A model generated the notes under the pieces. That model had not been told where the DNA came from and searched no databases. It saw only the letters and a list, made by a program, of their open reading frames with translations. A stretch of DNA of 64,000 nucleotides, taken from an uncultured Acidimicrobiales bacterium. Its GTDB lineage: Bacteria > Actinomycetota > Acidimicrobiia > Acidimicrobiales > SZUA-35. The stretch's first letter is position 1. Each line of letters opens with the position of its first letter. Made by a program: the position numbers and the translations under genes. Positions 31,805 to 41,129 of this stretch are shown piece by piece. Location: positions 124,001-188,000 of the forward strand of contig CALAJV010000018.1 of NCBI GenBank assembly GCA_937922805.1. Reading direction: 5' to 3'.

Positions 31805-34504
31805 ATGCTCGTAAAACTGGTACACCTGTTCGCGTCAAGGCCGCGCCGTTCGATTGTCCTCTGGCTCGCCATGCTGATCTTCGGTGTTTTGTCCTACGCC
31901 CTCTTGTTGCCTCGGGAGGGTTTTCCTCCGGTCGATGTTCCCATCTCGATCGCTGCTGGCGGATACTTCGTCGATGATGCCGACCAAGTCGACGAAGACG
32001 TTACACAAGTAATCGGCGACGCTCTGGCAGATCGCCCAGAAGTAGCGAACGTGCAAACGTTCTCTCGGCCATCGTCGTTTTCGATCATCGCCAACCTTGA
32101 GAGTGGCGTTACCAGTGTCGATGGCGCCGAGCTAGTTGACGAAGTGGTTGCCGATCTTGATTTGCCGCCAGAGGCACAAGTTTTTTCTCAATCGATTGAC
32201 GCATCAAAGTTTCTCGACGAAGGGTACGACCTTTTGATCGGGGTCTATGGCGGCACCGACGCCACAGGGGAAGAGCTCGAAGCAGCAGCCAACGCCATCG
32301 TTGATGAAATTTACCACCCAGACATCTTGTCGGCCACGGTAGAAAGCAGCTTCGATCAGGGTATCAATCCGGCTACAGGTGAAGAGGTAACTCTTGAGGT
32401 TGGATTCAACCAGCTGACGGATGAAACAGGTGAGTTTCGACCGTCGATTGCAATCGGAATCAAGGCAGCGGAAAACGTTGACTCGTTGGCCATACGAGAT
32501 GCTACCGATGCCGCGTTAGCTCAGGCGCGGCCCAGTTTGCCCGACGGCTACGAAGCGGTCGTAGCCATTGATTTCGCCACCGTAGTCCGGGATCAAATCG
32601 GATCTCTACAAGGAAACGTGCTGACCGGTATTTTGGTGGTGGCAATAATTGCGTTGCTTTGGATTTCTTGGCGAGCGTCGATCATTACTGCGTTATTCAT
32701 TATGACGGTTCTGGCTGCATCTGCGGGCGGACTCTACCTCGTCGGAATCTCGCTAAATACGATCTCTTTGTTTGCACTAATTCTCGCCCTCGGACTGTTT
32801 GTCGACGATGCCATCGTGATAACAGAGGCGGTGGACGCTTTCCGCGGTGATGACCCTGACGACGACGACCTGAGCATTATCGGTCGAGCAATTAAGCGAG
32901 TTGGCAGTGCCAGCGTGGCCGGCACGCTAACAACCGTTCTTGTTTTCGCTCCGATGCTTTTGATTAGCGGAATTCTTGGCGGATTCATTCGGATTCTGCC
33001 CATCACGGTGATTCTGTCCCTGATGCTGTCGCTGATTCTGTCGTTGATCTTTATTCCCGTTGCCTCTCGGTTTATTGTTCTGCCTGCTCCTCGGGCCAAC
33101 GGACCGCTGAACCGGGCCGAAGCGTGGGTGGCCGACAAGGTAAGCTCGCTTCCTGGCCTCGGCGGAGGCAAAGGCTTCGCCGTCGGAATTGGTGGGATAG
33201 CGCTGAGCTTGGCTCTGTTCTACATCGGCATTGGAGTTTTCGCTCCTCAAGTTGGCTTCAATATCTTTCCGCCCTCTAAAGACTCGATCAACATTGCGCT
33301 GGAGATCACCTACGAGCCTGGTACGACGATCGAAGACGCTAAAGCGTTAGCCCTTGAAGTCAACCAAGCAGCGAGCGAGGAACTAGATCAAGAGCTCGAG
33401 CTCGGCTATCTCTACATTGGCGACGCCAACTCGGCCTTGGCCCAATACAACCTGACCCCGATCGGTGATCGACCGACGGTTCACGAACTTGTGGATACCT
33501 TGCAACCAATCGGCGATGACGTGACTGATGCCAGGGTTGTGTTCTCAGCTATCTCGAACGGGCCGCCTGAGCTTCTCTTTCCTTTCACGATGCAGGTATT
33601 CGGCGAAGATATCGAAACCCTTTCTGCGGCGGCTGAAACCCTTCGAGCCGATCTCGACGGACGCGAATTGGAGCTCCCGAACGGAGAAACCATGACGGTT
33701 GTCGAGACCGATGTTGGTCTCACAGATGTAGTGGCCCGAATTGACGGACGTCGCCTCGTCGAAGTTAGAGCCCGATTCGACAACGACTCTGTAACGTCAA
33801 CCACCGCTGCGACCGAAGAGTACTTCACTGACAATTGGGGCGAATCTGAACTGGCTGACTTGGGTCTAACAGAAGATTCCTTGGGCTTCGACTTCGGTCT
33901 TGAATCTGACAATCAGGAAGCGTTCAGCAGCTTGCCTGCGGCCTTCCTCGCTGCTCTAGGCATGATGCTCGTACTACTAGTCATTCAGTTCCGTAGCTCC
34001 ATCCAGTGGCTCCTCGTGTTCCTAGCCATTCCATTCAGTTTCTTCGGCGTGTTCGGAGGCTTGCTACTGACCGACAACTCGCTGAGTTTCTTCGTGATGC
34101 TAGGCCTCATTGGACTTATCGGAATTGCGGTCAACAACACCATCTTGCTGGTCGACTTTGCCAATCAGGAACGCGATGCTGGCAACGATCGCAAGACTGC
34201 TATCGCTAACGCCATACGGCAGCGATTCCGCCCGCTTGTGGCCACGTCGCTAACTACTGTCGGCGGTCTTCTTCCGTTGGCATTGGCTGATCCGTTCTGG
34301 GAAGGTCTCGCCTTTACGATTATTTTCGGGCTGCTGTCTAGCACGTTCTTGGTAATTGTCTCGTTCCCGTACTACTACTTGGCGGTAGAGTGGCTTCGAG
34401 ACTTGATTCGGACACCTTGGCGTCGCGGACCGAAGCCTCAAGACCTTGACCAAGCTCCAGGAGACGGGTCAGGCTCTGAAGACGAGCTTGTTGGCGTCAC
34501 CTAG
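31805..34504 (+). CDS. RND-superfamily efflux permease (HAE1/AcrB-type)
   Basis: An 899-residue inner-membrane transporter. One membrane helix at about 14-36 is followed by a periplasmic-type loop, then helices 2-6 with the RND motif LALGLFVDDAIVITEAVDAFRGDDPDDD (proton-relay acids in helix 4), a second large loop (about 495-690) and helices 7-12 ending in the repeat motif GLIGLIGIAVNNTILLVDFANQ. Shorter than AcrB (about 1050) and with an acidic loop. In a monoderm it would act without an outer-membrane channel, or export lipids. No adaptor gene is next to it. Acidic loop after the helix-4 motif is unusual. Confidence 0.88.
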   Translation: MLVKLVHLFASRPRRSIVLWLAMLIFGVLSYALLLPREGFPPVDVPISIAAGGYFVDDADQVDEDVTQVIGDALADRPEVANVQTFSRPSSFSIIANLESGVTSVDGAELVDEVVADLDLPPEAQVFSQSIDASKFLDEGYDLLIGVYGGTDATGEELEAAANAIVDEIYHPDILSATVESSFDQGINPATGEEVTLEVGFNQLTDETGEFRPSIAIGIKAAENVDSLAIRDATDAALAQARPSLPDGYEAVVAIDFATVVRDQIGSLQGNVLTGILVVAIIALLWISWRASIITALFIMTVLAASAGGLYLVGISLNTISLFALILALGLFVDDAIVITEAVDAFRGDDPDDDDLSIIGRAIKRVGSASVAGTLTTVLVFAPMLLISGILGGFIRILPITVILSLMLSLILSLIFIPVASRFIVLPAPRANGPLNRAEAWVADKVSSLPGLGGGKGFAVGIGGIALSLALFYIGIGVFAPQVGFNIFPPSKDSINIALEITYEPGTTIEDAKALALEVNQAASEELDQELELGYLYIGDANSALAQYNLTPIGDRPTVHELVDTLQPIGDDVTDARVVFSAISNGPPELLFPFTMQVFGEDIETLSAAAETLRADLDGRELELPNGETMTVVETDVGLTDVVARIDGRRLVEVRARFDNDSVTSTTAATEEYFTDNWGESELADLGLTEDSLGFDFGLESDNQEAFSSLPAAFLAALGMMLVLLVIQFRSSIQWLLVFLAIPFSFFGVFGGLLLTDNSLSFFVMLGLIGLIGIAVNNTILLVDFANQERDAGNDRKTAIANAIRQRFRPLVATSLTTVGGLLPLALADPFWEGLAFTIIFGLLSSTFLVIVSFPYYYLAVEWLRDLIRTPWRRGPKPQDLDQAPGDGSGSEDELVGVT

Positions 34505-34569
34505 CTTGGTTGACTGGCATCTAGCCAGGGCAATTTGTTAGGTCGTTAGGATCGGCGTAATCTTAAACA

Positions 34570-35577
34570 ATGGTCTCGTCATTGGTGCCGACCGACAATT
34601 TGCTTCCCGATGTTCTGCCAACTGATCGCCTTAACGAGCGGGCGATGGCTACCCGCGAACTTAGGGGTGATCTTCGCCGAATAAACAACGTCGGCAATAT
34701 CTTCACCGTCGGTGGCGCTCTTTTTGTTTCGTTCGGTGTCGTTGGTCTTGCTGGATACTTGCACACCTGGTGGGCCTACCTTGCAGCATTTGTTTTGATG
34801 GCCCGGGGACACGTCGGCCTTAACATCCTCGGGCACGAGGCCGCCCATCGGCTTCTGTTTTCGAACCAGAAGGTCAACGATAACGTGGGCCGTTGGCTAG
34901 TGGGCTATCCCACCTTCCAGGCTATGTTGGCCTACCGGCGCTCGCACTTTGCACATCATCGCGACGAAATGGGGCCTGAGGAGCCAGACCTCTCGCTCTA
35001 CAGCGGATACCCGATACCAAGCGATTCCTGGTTTCGAAAGTTGAAACGAGACGCAACTGGGGTTAGCGCCTACAAGAACTTTCGCGGTTTGTTTTCAGCC
35101 GCTCGCCGAGGGGCGAAAGAGGCTCGACAAATCTTGGCGGTTCAGGCTGTCATGATCGGAGTTTCGTTGCTCGTGATGCGTCCTCTGATGTACGTCGTTT
35201 GGCTCGTATCGTGGTCAACGCTATGGCGGGTATCAAACCGTCTGCGATCTATCGCTGAGCACGGTGGGCTCATCAGATCAAAGGATCGCCGATTGACCAC
35301 CCACGTGATCCGGCAATCACGACTCGCCAGATTTTGGATGGTGCCATACAACACGGGTTGGCACTTGGCCCACCACGTTGACATGGGCGTACCGTGGCGT
35401 AATCTGCCCCGGCTGCATCAGGAGTTGGTCGACGCCGGCTGGGTCGTCGAAGATCTTGAATATCGGTCATACCGAGCGTTCTGGAAAGCGGCAAGCTCGG
35501 GAACTGTCAAGAAGCCCGACGTTGAAGGTGCCGGGTCCGGTCGTTCGTCAATGCTCGACTTTACGACCAAACAATAA
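34570..35577 (+). CDS. Membrane fatty acid desaturase
   Basis: A 335-residue integral membrane di-iron desaturase. The three histidine boxes are GHEAAHRLLF (HxxxH, about 94), SHFAHHRDEMGPEEPDL (HxxHH, about 121) and HLAHHVDMG (HxxHH, about 269); membrane helices flank them (about 42-82 and 195-220). It introduces a double bond in an acyl chain or related lipid. The EEPDLSLY after the second box resembles sphingolipid/carotenoid-ketolase-like members, so regiochemistry is open. The next gene (DsbA-like) follows in the same direction after 48 bp. Confidence 0.9.
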   Translation: MVSSLVPTDNLLPDVLPTDRLNERAMATRELRGDLRRINNVGNIFTVGGALFVSFGVVGLAGYLHTWWAYLAAFVLMARGHVGLNILGHEAAHRLLFSNQKVNDNVGRWLVGYPTFQAMLAYRRSHFAHHRDEMGPEEPDLSLYSGYPIPSDSWFRKLKRDATGVSAYKNFRGLFSAARRGAKEARQILAVQAVMIGVSLLVMRPLMYVVWLVSWSTLWRVSNRLRSIAEHGGLIRSKDRRLTTHVIRQSRLARFWMVPYNTGWHLAHHVDMGVPWRNLPRLHQELVDAGWVVEDLEYRSYRAFWKAASSGTVKKPDVEGAGSGRSSMLDFTTKQ

Positions 35578-35625
35578 GTTTCAGACGTTGACGTCTACTC
35601 GCGCTACGAGTTCTGGAAGGTCACA

Positions 35626-36396
35626 ATGAACCCAATTTCGCTCCCCCGTCGTCCCCATACCGTCGATTTTCACTTCGATGTTCTGTGCCCATGGGCTTAT
35701 CAAACATCGCTGTGGATGCGGGACGTTCGCGATCAACTCGGGATTACTGTGAATTGGAAGTTCTTCTCTTTGGAGGAAGTAAATCGGGTTGAAGGAAAAC
35801 GTCACCCCTGGGAACGAGATTGGAGCTACGGCTGGTCGATTCTTCGCATTGGCGCCTTAGTCGGTCGGATCGATATGAAACACCTCGATGATTGGTACGC
35901 CGTTACTGGCCGAGCGTTGCACGTTGACGGGATGAAGATCCATGAGCCAGATGTTGCTCGGCTGCTTCTCGAAGAGATCGGAATGGATCCTGGGCTAGTT
36001 GATGAGTCAATTAGAGATGAATCGACCAACACCGAAGTTAAGGCCGACCACGACAAGGTCGTCGCTGCCGATGGCTTCGGCGTCCCGACTCTGTTTTTCC
36101 CAGGAGCTGATGGCAGTCCTGAGCAAACCATTTTCGGACCAGTTCTGATCGATCCTCCTACTGGCGATGCAGCAGTTCGCCTGTGGGACGTCGTGTGCGG
36201 TTGGCTTGAATTTCCTCATCTTTATGAGCTCCAACGACCGAAGACTGCTGCCGATCAACGCCTAATCGGGCAAACCTTCAAGCCGTACATGGAGGCTCGA
36301 GATTGGGTCAGTATCAACAGAGGCAAAGTTGTGGCGATGGAAGAAGATGGATTCAAAGTCAAAGGAGAAGCTAAAGACGCTGGTCAACTCAAGTGA
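35626..36396 (+). CDS. DsbA-family / 2-hydroxychromene-2-carboxylate isomerase-like protein
   Basis: A 256-residue cytoplasmic protein of the DsbA (FrnE/HCCA isomerase) group. [22 protein letters not shown] gives the strand and the CPWA motif: only the first Cys of CxxC is present, which is usual for the isomerase-like members that bind glutathione- or mycothiol-type adducts. GVPTLFF near 150 contains the cis-Pro. A helical insertion lies between. Function beyond the fold is not evident. Confidence 0.82.
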   Translation: MNPISLPRRPHTVDFHFDVLCPWAYQTSLWMRDVRDQLGITVNWKFFSLEEVNRVEGKRHPWERDWSYGWSILRIGALVGRIDMKHLDDWYAVTGRALHVDGMKIHEPDVARLLLEEIGMDPGLVDESIRDESTNTEVKADHDKVVAADGFGVPTLFFPGADGSPEQTIFGPVLIDPPTGDAAVRLWDVVCGWLEFPHLYELQRPKTAADQRLIGQTFKPYMEARDWVSINRGKVVAMEEDGFKVKGEAKDAGQLK

Positions 36397-36409
36397 GAAC
36401 TCGTGACTG

Positions 36410-37531
36410 CTAGTTATTCAAGACTTGTATCTCGCCTACTTGAAGCTCGAAGTTTGCGACCGACCCTTGGGCTGATGGATTCGGTATCGTGACGCCGGTG
36501 ATTCCTGCGGCTGGCACAGAGACTATTTGGTACTGAATGAGCCACGTCACAGCCGCTTGGCTCGCAAAGGCGTCATTAGATCCAACCCCGGCCGATGATT
36601 CTTCAAACGTGATTGTGCAGGCTGTGGCTGGTTCTGGCTGCTGATACGGCACGCCTGCTCCCACGCAGAGTTGAGACGTTACCCCGAAGTCCCAATTCAC
36701 GTTCTGGACCGTTGCGGTGGCTGTCACTGTGACGCCATTGACCGTTGCCGTGTTAGCGACAACGTCAGGACTGGCCAACCAGAACCACGTCGGCACGTTG
36801 ACAAGTGAGTTTCGAGCGGCGAAATCTGGGTTGGAAGCAACGGTGGGTGCTAACGCCAGGCCGCCAATCGCCGTGTTAATGGCCGGGTTAGGATCTACTG
36901 GAGGCGGAGGAGGCGTTGGAATTGATGCTGGGCCACCACCTGGCCCAGGAGTACCCGGGGTGCCAACCGGACCGCTCGGCGGGCCACCGGTGCCGCCAGT
37001 ACCACCAGTACCAGGAGTCGTTCCACCCGATCCACTCGACGGAGGTGGGCTTGTCGGACAAGCGGTTCCGAAGGTCCAATCGGAACAGTTGAATGTCGGC
37101 GGATTCGCACCCGACGAGCCAGGGTTGCTTCCACCGGTCGAGCCTCCGCTGCCGCTTGGCACTGGTCTCCATTCGTTGCAGCCCCCGAGCGGGCCGGTCA
37201 AGTCGGTGCAGACCAACCCGGGTCCGCCAGAGGCATTGCCTCCGCCGTTTCCGCCCGTCGATGTCTGAGTTGGTGGAGTGTTGACTATGCAAGCACAGGC
37301 GCCAGGCGGAGGTTCAATCGGATAACCCGGGTTTGGGCTAGTAGGAGGAGCTCCGGCACCGGGACAACTGGTGGACGAAAGCGGACTTCCGCCACATCCA
37401 ACTTGAGCTGATGCGGGTTCGCCGCTGGCGAAGATGGAGATCGTCAAAATGAAGACTCCAATACCGATCGCTATCAAACCCGAAACCGCTCGCCTTGCAA
37501 ACTTAGACTGACTTGCGCCGTACTTTTCCAC
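36410..37531 (-). CDS. Secreted Pro/Gly-rich protein with C-terminal PKD-like domain
   Basis: A 373-residue exported protein. A hydrophobic segment at about 15-37 ends in EPASAQVG, a likely signal-peptidase site. The next ~60 residues hold several cysteines (GCGG, TSCPG, ACACIV), then a long low-complexity region rich in Pro, Gly, Ser and Thr (to about 225), and a folded C-terminal part with NVPTWFWLASPDVVANTATVNGVTVTATATVQNVNWDFG and later AVTWLIQYQIVSV, resembling secreted actinobacterial proteins with a PKD-like domain. Probably cell-surface. The repeat-rich coding strand makes apparent reading frames on the other strand, which are artefacts. Confidence 0.8.
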   Translation of the reverse strand: MEKYGASQSKFARRAVSGLIAIGIGVFILTISIFASGEPASAQVGCGGSPLSSTSCPGAGAPPTSPNPGYPIEPPPGACACIVNTPPTQTSTGGNGGGNASGGPGLVCTDLTGPLGGCNEWRPVPSGSGGSTGGSNPGSSGANPPTFNCSDWTFGTACPTSPPPSSGSGGTTPGTGGTGGTGGPPSGPVGTPGTPGPGGGPASIPTPPPPPVDPNPAINTAIGGLALAPTVASNPDFAARNSLVNVPTWFWLASPDVVANTATVNGVTVTATATVQNVNWDFGVTSQLCVGAGVPYQQPEPATACTITFEESSAGVGSNDAFASQAAVTWLIQYQIVSVPAAGITGVTIPNPSAQGSVANFELQVGEIQVLNN

Positions 37532-37646
37532 GTCATTCGCCGCCTTGAATTATCCCGCAATCCGGCCGATTATAGGCGAATCCACCTAGTGATGTCGATC
37601 ACCCGAGGGGCCTTTGTAGCGGAACGAAATTCGGCGTCGCTAGCGA

Positions 37647-38273
37647 TCAGTCTTTGTCGAGTAATCCAGCGCCAGCGCCTTGGCGGCTTTCGTCAGTAGC
37701 CGGAGCGTAAACCCGATGAGCGAATCGCAGCAGTTCGTCCATTGCGTTCGAGGCCACCTCAACCCGATGAACTCGCTGCTCGGCCAAGGTACCGAGCTCG
37801 CGTTGAGCACCGCCCCTGCTAATAGCTACTGGCGCTGCGGAAGTTGGCAACTCGCCCCGGAGCTCTAGTGTTTCTGCTGTTACTAGGCAGCGGCTAGAGT
37901 TCCATTTGATCTCGTAGCTCAGGTTGGAGCCTGGACCAATAGTCTGGGCCAAAAATGGTGCGATCAGAACCGGCTCGATGGTGGGGCTTAGCGCAAGCAC
38001 TTCACACCCGGCCTGATCAGAAATCGACGCGCCGATGCTCAGCGGACATAAGGCATGGCCGTCGGCGACACCGTCCAGGTTCGACGCCATTGTCGACACG
38101 TCGGATGAGTCCACATAACGAAGCAGACGCAAAGCAATCTCAGGAGTCGGAATTCGGCGAGCGGCCAGCCACCGGATAGCGAAGGCTCCGTCTTCGGTCA
38201 TTCCCCAGCTGTAACCTACTCCCCGGAGCGCTTTGGCTACTAGCGCCTGATATTCGCCGAGGGACAAGTTCAT
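37647..38273 (-). CDS. Hypothetical protein, third gene of the M19-like operon
   Basis: A 208-residue soluble protein without recognised domain. It starts with a helical segment MNLSLGEYQALVAKALRGVGYSWG, includes AFAIRWLAARRIPTPEIALRLLRYVD and several beta-rich stretches. Its ATG overlaps the stop of the 567-residue protein by four bases. The YSWGMTEDGAFAIRWLA segment is reminiscent of DUF3726-like proteins that accompany amine catabolism genes in proteobacteria; I am not certain of this. Confidence 0.6.
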   Translation of the reverse strand: MNLSLGEYQALVAKALRGVGYSWGMTEDGAFAIRWLAARRIPTPEIALRLLRYVDSSDVSTMASNLDGVADGHALCPLSIGASISDQAGCEVLALSPTIEPVLIAPFLAQTIGPGSNLSYEIKWNSSRCLVTAETLELRGELPTSAAPVAISRGGAQRELGTLAEQRVHRVEVASNAMDELLRFAHRVYAPATDESRQGAGAGLLDKD

Positions 38274-39973
38274 GCCGCTGGTATCTCGTCAGGGCCAGAG
38301 TAGGTCCATGCGTCTGGGTCAGACGTGGCCAAGTCTTCTGGAAACGGAGCACCTCGGAACATACAGATCCGAACCCATCGGTCCGATCTAGGATCAAAGT
38401 GGGTGGCGCCGAAGAAACTAAGTTTGGCCCGCAACAAATCGATCGGCATCATCTTGGCGTCTATCGTGTTGTCGCGAATCTCGGCGTAAGGAGCTCGGCT
38501 GGCGATAGATAGCCGCCGGGCAGTGTGGCGGTGTTCTGGGTGAGCCTTCAGGAACGGGCCGAGCGTTCGATCACCAAACCAGTCACCGATCTGGTCGTAC
38601 ATCGCCGCAGCATCGCGCCCCGGTTGCAAGGGTTGCTCAAACCGTCCAATATCTTCTTGGTGCCGCTCCCCCAAACGAGGCTCAAGTTTCTCCTCTGACA
38701 CATACCACGCCCGGGCATCGGCTTCTGGCGAGGACCAATCGATCTGCAATGCCCACCCGTAGTTCGCCTCTAGCGCTTCCCGAACGGCACTGAGCGTCGC
38801 CGCCCCATCGATTCGGGTCGGAGACGACTCATCGGCATGCATCACTTCGACGAGAGGGTCTACTAACTCTCCGTACGGCTCCATTAGCAAGGACACAACG
38901 AGCTCTTGCCCCTCGACCGACAACGACTCGCTCGCCCACCGAAATAGCTCATCCCAAGGTCGGTTCCCTTGGAGCGATGTGGTCTCTATGTACTGGTCGA
39001 GCAAATCAAGATCTTCGGAGAGCTTAGCTACCTTGATTTGCTGGACTGGGTGTTGTGAGTGCCAACTGTCTACCGTCGTTCGAGCACCTCTAACAAATCT
39101 CTTGAATGTAGAGATCTCGCTTTGTGTGGCGCTCTCCACTGAGCGGACCCGGCCAAGCGCTGTCTCCCGGGCCTGAATCCAGTTGTTGATCAAGCGGGGG
39201 TGATTGATCAGAAAGGGAGCCATGCCGAGACCGGTCGAGTTGCCAATACCGAGTCGACGTCGAAGATGACCGCTAATAGTCGCAGCGTTAGGCGACACCG
39301 CTTGAGCCATATGCTCGACCAGATCGAGAACAAACCACCGGATCAGATACACCGTGAGCATTTCAGCTTGAAACGGAGCTAGTAGTTCAGAGCGGTCGGC
39401 TATCGCGTCCCGATCGGCAGCTCCGAACTTTCCGCTTCCATAAACCGCGGTCGTGCGCATTAGGTACCCGACCTCTTCTATCGCATTAGCTTCGGGTTGA
39501 CGTCCAGCGGCCAAGGCTTCTATAACCGAAGTCCATAGTCGAACCGACCGGTTTGCCCTCGACAACGTTAGCTCCCGATCTGAGACGCGACCAGCCTCTT
39601 GCAGCGGCACGTTAGCTCGAAGCCGCTCAACATCAGCGTCAGTCGGAACTCCGTCGTGGAGAGCGAACGTAGTGTCCCATGCAGTTGCAATCACCCGATC
39701 TGAACGTTGATCTGCTGGCAAATCGTGAGCAAACGCGACCAAGGTGTATTTACGAGTGCCGGTATCTACTTGGTACAGGGCGGTTCCGACGCCATTTCCA
39801 TCAACGTCGAACCGGGTCCGTTCAAACGTCCACGACTCTCGCTTCATACGTCGCAACAGCGTTCTCATGAATGAAAGGCGACACTGGTGGAACGAGCCCA
39901 TGCGTTCGAGTCGCATGACGACCTCAGGCGACCGCAGTTTGGTCGAAGGTATCCTTTCCCGCTCGTCCGACAC
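38270..39973 (-). CDS. Hypothetical protein, second gene of the M19-like operon
   Basis: A 567-residue soluble protein I cannot name. It opens with LRSPEVVMRLERMGSFHQCRLSFMRTLLRRM, has a beta-rich early section (FDVDGNGVGTALYQVDTGTRKYTLVAFAHDL), a mostly helical middle and a conserved-looking C-terminal part (APYAEIRDNTIDAKMMPIDLLRAKLSFFGATHFDPRSDRWVRICMFRGAPFPED in pieces). No signal peptide or membrane helix. GTG start two bases after the M19-like stop and a four-base overlap with the next gene, so all three are one transcription unit and probably one function. Confidence 0.65.
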   Translation of the reverse strand: MSDERERIPSTKLRSPEVVMRLERMGSFHQCRLSFMRTLLRRMKRESWTFERTRFDVDGNGVGTALYQVDTGTRKYTLVAFAHDLPADQRSDRVIATAWDTTFALHDGVPTDADVERLRANVPLQEAGRVSDRELTLSRANRSVRLWTSVIEALAAGRQPEANAIEEVGYLMRTTAVYGSGKFGAADRDAIADRSELLAPFQAEMLTVYLIRWFVLDLVEHMAQAVSPNAATISGHLRRRLGIGNSTGLGMAPFLINHPRLINNWIQARETALGRVRSVESATQSEISTFKRFVRGARTTVDSWHSQHPVQQIKVAKLSEDLDLLDQYIETTSLQGNRPWDELFRWASESLSVEGQELVVSLLMEPYGELVDPLVEVMHADESSPTRIDGAATLSAVREALEANYGWALQIDWSSPEADARAWYVSEEKLEPRLGERHQEDIGRFEQPLQPGRDAAAMYDQIGDWFGDRTLGPFLKAHPEHRHTARRLSIASRAPYAEIRDNTIDAKMMPIDLLRAKLSFFGATHFDPRSDRWVRICMFRGAPFPEDLATSDPDAWTYSGPDEIPAA

Positions 39974-39975
39974 GT

Positions 39976-40959
39976 CTATTCTGCTTTCTCGGGTCCAAAA
40001 TTCTCGGCGAAAAAGCGGTACCAGTTGTCGCCCATGATCGCGCCGACTTCGGTGTTATCAAATCCGACAGAAGCCAGGCCTACCTCGATGTTGCCGAAGT
40101 CGAGATTTGTTTCGAACCAGGGCGGTTGGGGTGGGAAGCCTGGGGCTGCTGAAGAACCCTCGCCGTAGTCGATGTGTTTGGTCCAACGTCCAACCCGCAT
40201 CCATTCGACGATGGAGTCAGGTTGGTCTTGGCACAAATCGCTACCGATCCCGAAATGTTCGATTCCGAAGCGCTCCACCGTGTCGGCCACCATTTGGCAG
40301 AAACTCTCGATCGAACAGTCTGACTTTCCTTTGAGGTGATGGGGATAGAGCGAAAACCCCATCATTCCACCGTTCGATGTGATGGCGCGGATAACGTCAT
40401 CTCTCTTGTTTCTAAGAGCAGGGTGCCACGCATGAGGGTTGGCGTGCGTGACCGTGATTGGGCGCTGGGAAATCTCGGCCGCCTCGATTGTCGATCGGTC
40501 AGCTGAGTGACTCATGTCGACTACGAGACCGACCCGATTCATCTCTCGAATAACCTCTGAGCCCATTCGAGTAATGCCGGGGTCGTTCTCTTCGTAGCAC
40601 CCGGTTGCTAGCAACGATTGGTTGTTGTAGCTGAGCTGCATAAACCTGGCGCCGAGGGTGTGAACGATCTCGACTAGATCGATGTCGGCCTCAATCGGCG
40701 ACGGATTCTGAAAGCCGAAGAATATGGCGGTTCGATTGCTAGCTTTGGCTGCGTCAATGTCAGCTACGGTCCGGCCATGAACGATCAAATCGCCATAGCG
40801 ATCGAACCAGCGGTTCCATTGCGACATTTGCGCCACTGTTTCCCGAAACGTCTCGTGGTACGCGATGGTTACGTGAACGGCGTCAACCGATCCATCTCGC
40901 ATCTGGCGGAAAATTGGTTCCGACCAGTTTGCGAACTGTAGGCAGTCAATTCGGTACAT
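39976..40959 (-). CDS. M19 membrane-dipeptidase-like protein with altered metal ligands
   Basis: A 327-residue barrel of the peptidase M19 family. It lacks the canonical DGHxD start (here MYRIDCLQFANW) and has FGFQNPSP where the bridging-glutamate IGLEGG is expected; the two histidines (VVDMSHS, TVTHANPHAW) and the aspartate (GIGSDLC) are kept. FGFQN, LSYNNQSLLATGCYE and EMNRVGLVVDMSH closely follow, from memory, the M19-like protein encoded beside the glycine betaine/dimethylglycine genes of Pseudomonas (PA5396 type), suggesting a role in methylated-amine catabolism rather than dipeptide cleavage. Start ATG 40959 is preceded by AGGA. First gene of a three-gene operon. Confidence 0.8.
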   Translation of the reverse strand: MYRIDCLQFANWSEPIFRQMRDGSVDAVHVTIAYHETFRETVAQMSQWNRWFDRYGDLIVHGRTVADIDAAKASNRTAIFFGFQNPSPIEADIDLVEIVHTLGARFMQLSYNNQSLLATGCYEENDPGITRMGSEVIREMNRVGLVVDMSHSADRSTIEAAEISQRPITVTHANPHAWHPALRNKRDDVIRAITSNGGMMGFSLYPHHLKGKSDCSIESFCQMVADTVERFGIEHFGIGSDLCQDQPDSIVEWMRVGRWTKHIDYGEGSSAAPGFPPQPPWFETNLDFGNIEVGLASVGFDNTEVGAIMGDNWYRFFAENFGPEKAE

Positions 40960-41129
40960 GATCCGTCCTGGTAGAGGGACTACGGTCAACGACTCCAGAG
41001 TACGGTCAAGAGCCGATTAGCGTGAAGTCGGAGCTGGCCCGCCGGCGCTAGTCGGTCCTTTGTTGAAAACAAGAATCGGATGCCAAAAGAACGACTTGAG
41101 TTAATAGCGCAGATCGCTCCGAGTTTGAA

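Noticed and set aside
36717..37268. Proline/glycine-rich open frame on the plus strand
   Set aside because: It is the antisense image of the repeat-rich secreted protein at 36410-37531, which has a signal peptide and a folded C-terminal domain.
37647..40959. Three-gene M19 operon as a dipeptide-using system
   Set aside because: The altered metal ligands and similarity to the betaine-locus protein make simple dipeptidase function unlikely, and no peptide transporter is adjacent.
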